Source of the DNA: Candidatus Bipolaricaulota bacterium
GTDB taxonomy: Bacteria; Bipolaricaulota; Bipolaricaulia; UBA7950; UBA9294
Assembly (NCBI GenBank): GCA_030606565.1
Contig: JAUWGE010000003.1
Span: 61,673 to 125,672 of the forward strand
Direction: 5' to 3'
DNA: 64,000 nt
In this document: one piece after another, positions 1 to 9,630 of the stretch
How the letters are laid out: the number at the start of each line of letters is the position of its first letter
Position numbering within the stretch: position 1 is the stretch's first letter
Notes under the pieces: generated by a model
Told to the model about the DNA's origin: nothing
Databases searched by the model: none
What the model saw: only the letters and a program-made list of their open reading frames with translations
Position numbers and translations under genes: made by a program

Positions 1-2
1 TC

Positions 3-581
3 TGGCCGTCGCTGATTCTGGATGAGCTAGCCGGGCTGGAGAACAGCGTGCCCGTTACGAAGTTCCCTGCGGGCACACCTGCACTGCATGAACGCACATT
101 CATCGGCACCGGCTTTAGCGGCCCGCTGGGCTCCAGGGTCCAGTATGGCCAGGTGAATTATCTTGGAATTACCAAAGATGCCGATACCGAGGCGGCCCAG
201 GCCTTCGCAGAGTACCTGCTCAGCGATGGCTATACTAAGTGGCTATCAATGGACCCGCTAGGCAAGTTGCCGATGCGGCCAGGTTACATTGACGTATGGA
301 AGGAACTCGACTTCGGTGTTGACCGTAAGGCTAAGATTTCCGCTGTCTACGGAGCGGAAGTGCTCTCCGCGATTGCCTCCGGCGTGAATAATATCGACCG
401 CTGGGGGATCGGCACTGGTCGTGGCCAATGTGTGAGATCTATCTATGATAAGCTAACAATTGTCAAAATCCTGAGAGACTACATCGACGGGAAATTCGCC
501 ACCGCTGAGTTAGCAGCTGCAGAGATGGACAGGAGGGTGAGAGCGTTGCCCGGTTGCGAGGACAGACAGGTGAAACCTTAG
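3..581 (+). CDS. Extracellular solute-binding protein of an ABC transporter, C-terminal part (5' end outside window)
   Basis: Open frame continues upstream of the listed GTG at 48; C-terminal text resembles periplasmic sugar-binding proteins (GQVNYLGITKDADTEAAQAFAEYLLSDGY). Confidence 0.7.
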   Translation, partial: WPSLILDELAGLENSVPVTKFPAGTPALHERTFIGTGFSGPLGSRVQYGQVNYLGITKDADTEAAQAFAEYLLSDGYTKWLSMDPLGKLPMRPGYIDVWKELDFGVDRKAKISAVYGAEVLSAIASGVNNIDRWGIGTGRGQCVRSIYDKLTIVKILRDYIDGKFATAELAAAEMDRRVRALPGCEDRQVKP

Positions 582-600
582 CTAAGCTCGCCCGAAAAGA

Positions 601-637
601 ATGAAAAGCAAGGCTAGGGGGCAAACCTTGTCTTTTG
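601..637 (+). terminator. Possible intrinsic terminator after the solute-binding protein gene
   Basis: Imperfect inverted repeat AAAAGCAAGG...CCTTGTCTTTT just downstream of the stop codon. Confidence 0.35.
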
Positions 638-980
638 CCTCTTTTAACCTCTACGACTGGGCTGGGAAGAGCAAATACTGTCCTCCACTGGTCGGCTCAA
701 AGGGAAGCTTCGGTGAATCTATGGAGCTGGTCATTGCCTTGGAAGACTGAAGGGTCGTTCTTCCCTTCCCCCGTGGAGACACGTACTCTTGGTGGAACGC
801 TGTGGTCCTCCCGTGTGGAGGGAACTGTTCGGCTTTCTTCAACCCCAAGGCTTTGGAGGAGCATAAGAACTGACGTGTGCAAGTTGGCACGTGTGCATGT
901 AAAGGCTTTGAGAAGTGACAAGCGGCTCTGTGGGACCATAAGTTGCCTGGGGCAGACCTTTTTTGTAGACTATATCGAAG

Positions 981-1295
981 ATGGCTGATAAGTTCTTGGA
1001 TATCGCTCAGGTCAAAGTTCGCCAAGACGCATTCGAACTCTCTGAGCATGCGCAACAGGAAGCTGCCGCTGAACAGATCAGCGTTGATGATGTCAAGCAT
1101 GCTATTCTCGTAGGACAGGCGCTTGAGCCCTATCCCGACGATCCACGAGGTCCCAGTTGCCTGATGGTCGGTCAAGATGAGAGCAGCAGGTGGATTCACA
1201 TGCTCTGCGGGAATTTCGATCGAGAGAATCTATTGATTATCACGGTCTACCTGCCACGGCCGCCGAAGTGGGAGGACCCATTTACCAGGGGGTGA
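981..1295 (+). CDS. DUF4258-like (RelE/toxin-like) small protein
   Basis: 104 aa; paired with a YgiT-type zinc finger ORF 4 nt downstream; FELSEHAQQEAAAEQISVDDVKHAIL typical of DUF4258. Confidence 0.65.
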   Translation: MADKFLDIAQVKVRQDAFELSEHAQQEAAAEQISVDDVKHAILVGQALEPYPDDPRGPSCLMVGQDESSRWIHMLCGNFDRENLLIITVYLPRPPKWEDPFTRG

Positions 1296-1299
1296 AACC

Positions 1300-1578
1300 A
1301 TGAGTATGAGTTCGCTGAGAAAGACCGGGTCAAAGGACCAGCCCAAAGCCGGCGAGACTTGCTATTTCTGTGGTCGCGGGATCTTGGAGGAGAAGCGCGT
1401 GACGGTGGACTTCCGTTGGGGTGATAAGCTTGTGATCATCGAGAACGTCGCGGCCAAAGTCTGCAATGAATGCGGAGAACGCTACTATGCCGCCAAGGTC
1501 GTGCGGGAGATGGAGCGGATCGCTAAGGAAGAGCACAAGGAAAGGGAGCTTCGAGTTCCGGTCGTGGCATTGGAATAG
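1300..1578 (+). CDS. YgiT-type zinc finger protein (MqsA-like antitoxin candidate)
   Basis: CYFCGRGILEEKRVTVDFRWGDKLVIIENVAAKVCNECGERYY: two CxxC pairs with YgiT-type spacing. Confidence 0.8.
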   Translation: MSMSSLRKTGSKDQPKAGETCYFCGRGILEEKRVTVDFRWGDKLVIIENVAAKVCNECGERYYAAKVVREMERIAKEEHKERELRVPVVALE

Positions 1579-1667
1579 CCAGGCCTCTTATTGAACTGCA
1601 GCGAGCTGCCGTTGGATGGCACATGTACACGTTTACACGGAAAGGCTTTGAATCACTGTAAGTTGTT

Positions 1668-3263
1668 ATGCTGACGTATAAATCCCAGAGGAAAGGAGAG
1701 GGAAACATATCTAAAGAGTTTTCCGTTAGAAGGTTCGGCCTAAGATGGCAGGTTACCCTGTTCCTTATAAACCTATTCTTGCTCTGCCTATTCATCCAGG
1801 CCACTGGCACACAACCCAACTACCTAACGAACCCCAACACCTATCGGGCCACCTACTCGGTCACCATCACAAATATCAGCGCCAGGATGGATACCTTAGA
1901 GATCTGGATCCCACGGCCGGTCGAATGGGACTCACAGAAGGATGTGACGATCGAAGAGGTAACCCCATCACCGACTCGGGCTTACTCCGATCCCGTCCAT
2001 CAAAACGGCATCTACTACTGGAAGTTCCAGAATAAGCCCAAAAAAGGCGCCAGCATGACGGTCCAAGAGCAATTCACCTTCACCGCCTATGACATCATCT
2101 ACGATATCGATCCTGGCTCAGTTGGCCAATACGATACGGGTAGCCAGCTATACCAAACATACACCAGGAGCGAGGAGCTCATCGAAGCTAATGACCCGGC
2201 GATCAGGGCGAAGGCCCGAGAGATCGTGGGGGACGAAACCAACCCCTACAAGAAAGCCAGGCTGATCTACGATTGGGTGCTCAACCACATGCGCTATCAA
2301 CTAATCGAGGGGTTGGGCGGGGCCAGGTTCGCCCTTGAGAGGGGCTATGGTGAGTGCGGGGACTACGCCGCCTTATTTTGTGCCCTGCTCAGGGCTGTGG
2401 GCGTGCCCGCAAGGCCGGTGGTCGGCTACTGGGCGGAGTCAGGCCAGCCGACCCACGTGTGGGCAGAGTTCTATCTCCCAGGCTACGGCTGGGTCCCGGC
2501 CGATCCCAGCATCAGCGATGAAGGCGACCCCAACTCCTATTTTGCTCGGCTGGACGCAAGCAACCGCCTGATCTTCTCCAAGGGCTTCAGCATCAGGCTC
2601 TCCTCGGACCATACCACTGATCTCTTCCAGACCTTCTACTGGTGGTGGCAGGGGAGCGCAGGGAAGACGAGGGCTGATTTTAACCTCACTTTGGAACCGA
2701 TCCGAACAGCTGGCCAACTCCTGTTCCAGGACGACTTCAGCGATCCAGATAGCGGCTGGCTGCTCGATGCCAATGAGGATCGTGAGTTTGCCTACGAGGA
2801 TGGAGAATACAGCATCCTGGCAAAGATGCCTGACTCCTGGTGGTGGGCTGCCGCCCCAACCGATGAGCCCCTCTCGGATTTCACGGTGGAGGTCGATCTC
2901 CGGCAGCTATCCGGCCTGGGACAGCACAACTACGGGATCGTCTTCCGCGCGCAAGGAGATGGCTTTTACAGGTTTGGGATCTCTGGGGCGGGCGAATATG
3001 CCCTGTTCAAGGTCCAAAGTGATAGATGGATCAAGCTGATAGACTGGACTGAATCTGAGGCCATAAGGACTGGAAGCAGCCTCAATCACCTGAAAGTAGT
3101 CGCCAAGGGCTCCAAGATAAGCCTATACGCCAATGGAGAGCTCCTTGCCTCCATCAACGATCACTCTTTCGCTCAAGGAGCCATCGGCCTTTATGTGGAG
3201 AAGAGGGGAACGATGGATGCTCAGGTGCGCTTTGATAACATCAAGGTATATTACGCAGGCTGA
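1668..3263 (+). CDS. Membrane-anchored/secreted transglutaminase-like protein with C-terminal LamG/concanavalin-like domain
   Basis: Cys-His-Asp triad context GYGECGDYAALFCALLRAVGVPARPVVGY...PTHVWAEFYLPGYGWVPADP; N-terminal TM segment; C-terminal DDFSDPDSGW...FDNIKVYY. Confidence 0.85.
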   Translation: MLTYKSQRKGEGNISKEFSVRRFGLRWQVTLFLINLFLLCLFIQATGTQPNYLTNPNTYRATYSVTITNISARMDTLEIWIPRPVEWDSQKDVTIEEVTPSPTRAYSDPVHQNGIYYWKFQNKPKKGASMTVQEQFTFTAYDIIYDIDPGSVGQYDTGSQLYQTYTRSEELIEANDPAIRAKAREIVGDETNPYKKARLIYDWVLNHMRYQLIEGLGGARFALERGYGECGDYAALFCALLRAVGVPARPVVGYWAESGQPTHVWAEFYLPGYGWVPADPSISDEGDPNSYFARLDASNRLIFSKGFSIRLSSDHTTDLFQTFYWWWQGSAGKTRADFNLTLEPIRTAGQLLFQDDFSDPDSGWLLDANEDREFAYEDGEYSILAKMPDSWWWAAAPTDEPLSDFTVEVDLRQLSGLGQHNYGIVFRAQGDGFYRFGISGAGEYALFKVQSDRWIKLIDWTESEAIRTGSSLNHLKVVAKGSKISLYANGELLASINDHSFAQGAIGLYVEKRGTMDAQVRFDNIKVYYAG

Positions 3264-3397
3264 GGAAGGGTGTACTCAAGTGTAATTCATATCACATCCA
3301 AGACTGCGCCAACAAATCCTTCCCCTCAAGTACTAGCACTACGACAAAATCAAGATGCAAAGCGAATTTCGTATGCCTTGCCTCTCGAAACCGCAAC

Positions 3398-3838
3398 CTA
3401 CAGGTAGTTCTGAACGATCACCATGATCAGCCGGATGAGGATGAGAGCCCAGCCGGCGATTACCACGATCCAAACGAGCTTCTTGGCGACCGTAGCCACC
3501 GCGAGGAAGATGGTGAGAATAGCAAGGAGACCGATCGGATCCACCAGCTCACTCGGAACCGGCATCGAGGGAAGGATCGTTGCCACCAACCGAACGATCC
3601 CCTGCCCAATTAGATGACCCAGGCTGTAGATAAACGCGAGTAGCTGATCAATGACCTCCTGCGCTGAAGAGACGTCCGGTGTCCCCTCGGTCGACTGAGC
3701 CATGCAAGGGACCCGCAAAGCGAGGAAGAAGCCTCCTGCAAGGAGCGTTTTTTTAATAAAGGAAAGTCGGGGGAGGCTAAAGCCTCCCCCGCTTGTCCTA
3801 CAGTCCAAGGAGAGCAAAGAGGGCGGAGAAGTCGACAT
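3398..3838 (-). CDS. Small hypothetical membrane protein with signal peptide-like segment and two TM helices
   Basis: FIKKTLLAGGFFLAL...AQS signal-like segment followed by two hydrophobic stretches; start uncertain, overlaps the upstream gene. Confidence 0.5.
   Translation of the reverse strand: MSTSPPSLLSLDCRTSGGGFSLPRLSFIKKTLLAGGFFLALRVPCMAQSTEGTPDVSSAQEVIDQLLAFIYSLGHLIGQGIVRLVATILPSMPVPSELVDPIGLLAILTIFLAVATVAKKLVWIVVIAGWALILIRLIMVIVQNYL
3773..3796 (-). terminator. GC-rich hairpin after the 3798-4481 gene (possible terminator or attenuator)
   Basis: Perfect inverted repeat CGGGGGAGGCT-AA-AGCCTCCCCCG, followed on the minus strand by a short T-rich stretch. Confidence 0.5.
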
Positions 3839-4481
3839 CCCCCTGCAAAACCTCGTCCAGTGTCGTCACCCCGAGCATCCCGATGATGGTGTTAAAGAAG
3901 TTCGCAATCGCCTCAGCCGGAGCGGCCATGATGATCGGCATGAGTGACTCTTGAAGCGACATCCCCAGGGACTCCTCGAGTGCGCCGAAGAATTCCGCAT
4001 TGGTGGCAAAGAATTGCTCAAACGCCGCCACCAGTAGTTCCGGATTAGCCTCCCGCACCATCACAATCCCCTCTCCGAGCAGCCTCCCCAGCACCTCAAT
4101 TGAGGTGAAGTAAGGAGCGCCCACGGGAGCGGTTCCGGAGATCCATTGCACAAGCACAGGCCTAGCCTCTGCCGGCTCCCAGTCGAGTTCTACCGTTCCG
4201 CTAGCGACTAGTCCCCCACCAGCGAAGTCAAAGGCGGTACCGGTAAGCTCACCAAGGAGGGGGAGATAACCCCCGAATTCCACCTTGTTGACAATCGTCA
4301 CCTGTTGATCGAACTCGATGTGCAGCCCGGTCACCGCCGCTCCAACTGTGTTAGTGAACATCCCCACCGTCATTGTGCCAGCCTCATAGAAAACTGCTTC
4401 TACTCCTCCAGCAAGCGCCGCACTAGACAGGGAGAACAAAACCACCGCGAGCACCACACACGCAACCCTGATCTTCGTCAT
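3798..4481 (-). CDS. Hypothetical secreted protein
   Basis: Signal peptide MTKIRVACVVLAVVLFSLSSAALAGG; the listed ORF extends to 4586 but the internal ATG at 4481 gives a canonical signal sequence. Confidence 0.65.
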   Translation of the reverse strand: MTKIRVACVVLAVVLFSLSSAALAGGVEAVFYEAGTMTVGMFTNTVGAAVTGLHIEFDQQVTIVNKVEFGGYLPLLGELTGTAFDFAGGGLVASGTVELDWEPAEARPVLVQWISGTAPVGAPYFTSIEVLGRLLGEGIVMVREANPELLVAAFEQFFATNAEFFGALEESLGMSLQESLMPIIMAAPAEAIANFFNTIIGMLGVTTLDEVLQGDVDFSALFALLGL

Positions 4482-4575
4482 CGAATAACCTCCTCGAACT
4501 AAAAAAGTTGATAGCATTCTAGCCGCATTCTCCCAGTCCGGCAAACGAGGGCGATGCCCTATCGATCGAGAGCCA

Positions 4576-5259
4576 TCATCTACCACTGATCAGGTAGAAG
4601 GCAATCGCCTCAGCAAGGGCGAGGTCCGCTCCAGTTGTCACCTTAAGGTTAGTCGGCTCGCCGGAGACGGTCCACACCGGCGCGCCCTGGGCCAGTACCG
4701 CCCCCGCATCATCGGTATACGTCTTATCACTTGCCTCAAAACAGCGGTAAATCAAACCCCGCTCGAAGCCCTGTGGGGTCTGCATCTGCAGGAGCCCCTC
4801 GCGCTCGATTGGTCGGGAAAGGAGGAAGCCGTCTTGATCTCGGTGGCGGAGCGTGTCCACTGCCGGGATCACCGGCACGCACGCTCCGTGTTTACGCGCC
4901 CCCTCAATCACGCGATCGATCAGTGCCCGGTTCGGAAACGGCCGTGCCACGTCGTGGATGAGAACAATCCTTCCCTCGGCCGCCTTCACCCCGGTAAGGG
5001 CGGAGTCCTGCCGCCGCACCCCACCAAGGACAATCTGAACCACCTTTGCAGCCTCCGCAACGAGCGTAGCTGCACGCTCCTCCTCACCTACACCAACAAC
5101 GAGGACGATCTGATCGATGGATGGAGACTCGATGAACGGAGCCAATGCATAGGCGAGGAGAGGTCGACCAGCGATCGCAAGGTAGGCTTTATTCTGCCTT
5201 GCTCCGACCCTTGTCCCTTTACCGGCAGCAAGGAGAACGGCCGTAACCCTCGGCTCCAT
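4576..5259 (-). CDS. ispD: 2-C-methyl-D-erythritol 4-phosphate cytidylyltransferase
   Basis: VLLAAGKGTRVGARQNKAYLAIAGRPLLAYAL...; RIVLIHDVARPFPN; LLQMQTPQGF. Confidence 0.95.
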   Translation of the reverse strand: MEPRVTAVLLAAGKGTRVGARQNKAYLAIAGRPLLAYALAPFIESPSIDQIVLVVGVGEEERAATLVAEAAKVVQIVLGGVRRQDSALTGVKAAEGRIVLIHDVARPFPNRALIDRVIEGARKHGACVPVIPAVDTLRHRDQDGFLLSRPIEREGLLQMQTPQGFERGLIYRCFEASDKTYTDDAGAVLAQGAPVWTVSGEPTNLKVTTGADLALAEAIAFYLISGR

Positions 5260-5281
5260 CCGTTCTTTGTGCTCCCTCTTT

Positions 5282-5776
5282 TTACTCGGAAGCAGTGGTC
5301 TCCGTCACCTTAATCAAGTTCTGCCCGTCTGGGTCAACCATGTAAATCTCCCAGATATCGGAACGGTCAGAGTTGAACAAGATCTTATCATTTGCTCCCC
5401 AGCACGGATTGACTTCATTCCCCTCGTGCGTAGTCAGACGGGTCACTGCAAAGCTTTCAAGCTCAATCACGTATAAATCCACATTCTTCTCCCGATTGGA
5501 TACGAAGACAATCCGATCTCCTTGAGGCGACCAACTAGGGGACCAGTCGTCCACTTCATTTTTTGTCAATTGTGTTGTTTCTCCGTTTTCAAGGACGCGT
5601 GTGTAAATCTCTAACCCCTTTTCACCAGGGGACTCAAACGCGATGGTTGTACCATCCGGCGAAAGCGCCGGTTCCCAGTTTGCAACCTCCGGTCCCTTTT
5701 GCTGAAGAAAAGAACAGCCTGCGATCCATAGAAGAAGAATCATCGTACAAAGTCCAACGAGCATTGGCTTCTTCAA
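5282..5776 (-). CDS. TolB-like/WD40-like beta-propeller lipoprotein (short)
   Basis: Lipobox LLWIAGCSF; repeats EPALSPDGTTIAFES, SPSWSPQGDRIVFVSNRE, NPCWGANDKILFNSDRS. Confidence 0.8.
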   Translation of the reverse strand: MKKPMLVGLCTMILLLWIAGCSFLQQKGPEVANWEPALSPDGTTIAFESPGEKGLEIYTRVLENGETTQLTKNEVDDWSPSWSPQGDRIVFVSNREKNVDLYVIELESFAVTRLTTHEGNEVNPCWGANDKILFNSDRSDIWEIYMVDPDGQNLIKVTETTASE

Positions 5777-5788
5777 TCTCCCCTCCTT

Positions 5789-6889
5789 TCATCGCCCCCA
5801 TCGGGGAGGTTCTCCAACAGGTTCGACGAACAGCATCCTCCCCGCTTCGGTTTGCAGGGTGCTCTTGACGGTTGTCTTGACCTTACGGCCGATATGACGG
5901 CGGCCATTTTCCACCACAACCATCGTGCCATCGTCGAGGTAACCAACCCCTTGACCGATCTCTTCCCCGCGGTCGATCACCTCCACTGTGATCTCCTCCC
6001 CAGGGATGAACCGCGGCTTAACCGCGTTGGCGAGTTCATTGATATTTAAGATCTTCACTCCCTCCACCTGCGCTACCCGGTTGAGATTGTAGTCGGTGGT
6101 GATCAGTGCCCCACCCTTCTCCTTCACCAGGCGAATCAACTTTCGATCGACTTCCTTAACGGATAAGTAGTCCTGAGAGGAAACGCGGAGATCAACAGAA
6201 TCATCCTCCATCAACTCATGGAGAACCTCCAGCCCGCGTCGTCCCTTGCGCCGTCGCAGGCTGTTTGACGAATCTGCAATATTCTGTAACTCAGCAAGAA
6301 CGAACTCGGGAACGACAATCTCCCCTTCAAGGAAACCAGTCCGTAGAAGGTCGCCGATCCGACCGTCAATGATCACGCTTGTATCGAGGACCTTGCTCGC
6401 CGTCGCTCCATTCTTGTGGGACCGGTGCGTCACAAACCTGGGTTTTCCTACCCCCAAGATGGGCCTTTCGAGCCCGTAACCAAGACACAGGCCAAGGAGG
6501 AGGCTTCCAGCAAGGACGCTCCCCTGTGCGATCCGCACGCCCACGCCAGCCGCGAAGATACCTCCGATAGCGAGGTAGAGAATCGCTCCAATTCCAGACA
6601 CAACAAACCCTAACAGGAGGCTATTCACCAAGCGCGTCTCCACTCCCTCCCTCTCCAGTTCCGACTTAAGCTTCCTCAAACCGAGAAGCAACATTCCGGC
6701 CAGAGTGCCACCTGCCGCCCCACCCCCCACCAGATTCATCACCCACCCCGGGACTGATCCCACTGTGGGGATGAGTCGGTGACCAACCGCGGTCACTGCT
6801 CCTACTACAGTTAAAACAAGGAAGAATGAAAGGTTGAACATGATTCCTCCTCCGATCGATTGACCAAGATCCCTCTCTCGTCTCTCCAT
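5789..6889 (-). CDS. Integral membrane PIN/TRAM domain protein (YacL-like)
   Basis: N-terminal TM helices, PIN domain KVLDTSVIIDGRIGDLLRTGFL, C-terminal TRAM-like segment; upstream of ispD. Confidence 0.9.
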   Translation of the reverse strand: MERRERDLGQSIGGGIMFNLSFFLVLTVVGAVTAVGHRLIPTVGSVPGWVMNLVGGGAAGGTLAGMLLLGLRKLKSELEREGVETRLVNSLLLGFVVSGIGAILYLAIGGIFAAGVGVRIAQGSVLAGSLLLGLCLGYGLERPILGVGKPRFVTHRSHKNGATASKVLDTSVIIDGRIGDLLRTGFLEGEIVVPEFVLAELQNIADSSNSLRRRKGRRGLEVLHELMEDDSVDLRVSSQDYLSVKEVDRKLIRLVKEKGGALITTDYNLNRVAQVEGVKILNINELANAVKPRFIPGEEITVEVIDRGEEIGQGVGYLDDGTMVVVENGRRHIGRKVKTTVKSTLQTEAGRMLFVEPVGEPPRWGR

Positions 6890-6921
6890 TTAGTTCCTTC
6901 AACGTTGATTATATACAGTGC

Positions 6922-6950
6922 TTGACTTCGCCGCAAGATTCTGCTATTGT
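6922..6950 (+). promoter_or_regulatory. Sigma70-type promoter upstream of prmC-ftsEX
   Basis: TTGACT-N17-TATTGT. Confidence 0.5.
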
Positions 6951-7020
6951 ATACAGCAAAATCGGCCGTTCAACGGTTGCCTGAGATGAGGGGGGGACGA
7001 CGCTGGACGCCAAGTGGACC

Positions 7021-7857
7021 GTGCGCGAAATTCTCAATTGGACACGAGGTTATTTCAAGAACGCCGGGATCGTCCAACCAAGATTGGAAGCGGAGACCCT
7101 CCTCGCCCACACGCTAGGCTTTGATCGTTTGCACCTCTATCTGAGCCCGGATAAGCCTCTCACGGCAGAGGAACGCACGCGATTCCGGAAGATAATCAAG
7201 CAGCGTCAAGCCGGGATTCCCTTGCAGTACTTGATTGGCGAGGTTTCCTTCTTCGGGCTGCGTTTTCGTGTCAGCAAAGAAGTGCTTATCCCACGACCGG
7301 AGACTGAACAACTCCTGGAGCAGGCCCTTCGCCTTGCCCCGCGCAACCGCGAAATCGCCTGCCTCGACCTGGGGACCGGATCGGGCGTCATCGCCATCTG
7401 CCTGGCCCGGTTTCTCCCTTGCGCTACGGTGACCGCGGCCGATCTCTCAACCGAAGCGTTAGACCTAGCACGCGAAAATGCTGAACTAAACGGTGTGCTT
7501 GACCGGATCACCTTTCTGGAGAGTGACTGGTTCGAGCACATCAGCAACGCGTTTGACTTAATCGTCTCCAATCCACCATATATAGAAGAGAAGGAGTTGG
7601 AGAAGGTACCAGCGGAGGTGCGTCAGTACGAACCCCGCATCGCCTTAGACGGAGGAAGAGGTGGAATAGAAAGGATTGAGACATTAACGGGTGGCCTGCG
7701 GGGACACATGCGTCCGGGTGGAGTTCTCCTCCTTGAGATCGGCAATGGCCAGGGGGAAAGAGTCGTGGAACTATTGAATCGAGCTGGTCTAGTGGAAGCG
7801 AGGGCGGAGATGGATCTTGCAGGACACGAAAGGTTTGTGATCGCACGATGTCCGTGA
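7021..7857 (+). CDS. prmC: Release factor glutamine methyltransferase
   Basis: GTG start; SAM motif CLDLGTGSGVIAICLA and catalytic NPPY (LIVSNPPYIEEKE). Confidence 0.95.
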   Translation: MREILNWTRGYFKNAGIVQPRLEAETLLAHTLGFDRLHLYLSPDKPLTAEERTRFRKIIKQRQAGIPLQYLIGEVSFFGLRFRVSKEVLIPRPETEQLLEQALRLAPRNREIACLDLGTGSGVIAICLARFLPCATVTAADLSTEALDLARENAELNGVLDRITFLESDWFEHISNAFDLIVSNPPYIEEKELEKVPAEVRQYEPRIALDGGRGGIERIETLTGGLRGHMRPGGVLLLEIGNGQGERVVELLNRAGLVEARAEMDLAGHERFVIARCP

Positions 7858-8507
7858 TAATCCAAGTCTCCGAACTTCATTTTTCCACAGCCGACGGCAT
7901 TAAGGTGTTGGAGGATATACACTTGCGTGTTGACCGGGGAGAAATGATCTTTCTCCTCGGGCCGGCAGCAGCGGGAAAATCAGTACTCCTCGGGCTCTTG
8001 GCCGCGCAGATCCCTCCGCAGAGAGGGCAGATCCTCGTGCACGGCCGGAATATTGCCCGCCTCAGTCGGAAGAAGGCATTCGAGCTGCGGCGGCGGATCG
8101 GCTTTCTCCCACAAGGGTTTGCCCCGTTGCCAAAGACAGTCCTTAAAAATGTCATGTTTAAATTGCGCTGTCTAGGAAACTTCCAGGAGCAGGCCGAGGA
8201 GAAGGCGCTCGCCGCTTTGGAGCGGGTGGGGCTGACCGCCAAGCTGGCCACCCCGGCAACCGAGCTCGAACCACTCCAGCGAGTTCGACTCGGGCTTGCG
8301 CTTTCCATCTGCGATGAACCTCGACTACTGTTGCTCGACGAGCCCTTTTCCAACCTTGATCCGGAGGGCAGGACCGAGATTTGCTCTTCACTGAAGCAGA
8401 TCCACTTAAGTGGTCTCACTGTCCTTACTGCAACCCGCGGCCCGCTTCCCACCGCAGCAGATGGCCACCGGGTTGTTCTCCTAGCCGATGGGAGAGTGAA
8501 GGAATGA
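7848..8507 (+). CDS. ftsE: Cell division ATP-binding protein FtsE
   Basis: ABC ATPase; Walker A-like LGPAAAGKSVLL, Walker B PRLLLLDEPFSNLDPE; followed by ftsX. Confidence 0.85.
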   Translation: MSVIIQVSELHFSTADGIKVLEDIHLRVDRGEMIFLLGPAAAGKSVLLGLLAAQIPPQRGQILVHGRNIARLSRKKAFELRRRIGFLPQGFAPLPKTVLKNVMFKLRCLGNFQEQAEEKALAALERVGLTAKLATPATELEPLQRVRLGLALSICDEPRLLLLDEPFSNLDPEGRTEICSSLKQIHLSGLTVLTATRGPLPTAADGHRVVLLADGRVKE

Positions 8508-9349
8508 TAAGCACGTTTCTGTTCCTCCTCGGTGAACTCCTCGGTGCGGTGAGAACCAAGAGTGGGACGATCCTCATCGCAGTGGTACTTCTCATCTTCT
8601 CCTTTCTTGCCCTTTTCTCCAGCTTCTTCCTTCTTGGAACACCGGTCGAGGAAGAGAACGGACCAGTCCTGGCTCCGCAAGAGATCATGGCCTACCTCTC
8701 TCCTCGCCTCGCGCCAGGGGAAGTGGAGGAACTCTACTCAAAGATCCGGGAATGGAAAGACGTCCAGCGGATCAACTACCTGTTCACTCAGGAATTGCAG
8801 GAAGATCAGGCCGGCGGGATTTTCCTGATCCGGACAACCAGCCCCTCCGCGGTTGCCCCTCTCCTAGAGACGCTCGGATCGATCGAGGGGATCGTGGGGG
8901 TCGTTTCTGCCTCGAAATCGCAAAGCACACTTTCTCTCTCCACACCAGTGCGAATCGGGCTCTTAATCGGGCTGGCGGTGAGTGCTGTGGCAAGCGTGCT
9001 AGCCGCGCGATACGGGTTTAGGGAACTGTTGCGCTCCTTCGCAGAGGAGATCCGGCTAATGCATCTCTCTGGAACGGCGGAACGAATGATCCAGACTCCG
9101 ATCATCGCCCTCGGGATCCTCTGCGGCTTGGTGGCAAGCCTCTTGTTAATCGTGGCTGCCTATCTCTTCCACTTCTTTGCAGTATCACATCCAGAAGCTG
9201 TCCTTCGTACCGCCTCCGGCCTAGTCGAGCCAGGGAGAGTACTGACGGTCAGCCTATTGAGCCTTCTTCTCGGCCTAGTCATGGGAGGCCTTATTGGGGT
9301 GCTGGGGGCAAGCCTCACTGGTTCCCGCGAGTTTCAGACCTACTCGTAA
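8504..9349 (+). CDS. ftsX: Cell division permease FtsX
   Basis: ATG overlaps the ftsE stop (ATGA); four hydrophobic segments and extracytoplasmic loop; the listed ORF start at 8381 is inside ftsE. Confidence 0.85.
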   Translation: MISTFLFLLGELLGAVRTKSGTILIAVVLLIFSFLALFSSFFLLGTPVEEENGPVLAPQEIMAYLSPRLAPGEVEELYSKIREWKDVQRINYLFTQELQEDQAGGIFLIRTTSPSAVAPLLETLGSIEGIVGVVSASKSQSTLSLSTPVRIGLLIGLAVSAVASVLAARYGFRELLRSFAEEIRLMHLSGTAERMIQTPIIALGILCGLVASLLLIVAAYLFHFFAVSHPEAVLRTASGLVEPGRVLTVSLLSLLLGLVMGGLIGVLGASLTGSREFQTYS

Positions 9350-9630
9350 CGCAATGCATCAACCAGCAAGAGTTTCACTCCCCGGTGGTCTGAAATCAGA
9401 CCAGCAACTGCTAAGCAGAAATGACAAGAAGAGGCCTTCCAAGATCAACTGGCCACAGTCATCATGTCCACATAGAAGAGGCAGCGGATACCGCCTCTAC
9501 CACTGAGCTTAGTCCTAGACCGAGAACAACCTCGACCGCGGCGCTAACCACTCCCATAAGGTAGCGCCTTTGTTGAAGACTGTCCAGAGTCACTCCTAAA
9601 TAGAAATCAAAGGTACACCCCTTGGATCGA

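Noticed and set aside
1618-1665. Weak similarity between ~891-925 and ~1618-1660 (aaaggctttga with GTACAC-like flanks) suggesting a MITE pair
   Set aside because: Similarity is short and gapped; no inverted termini or target duplication visible.
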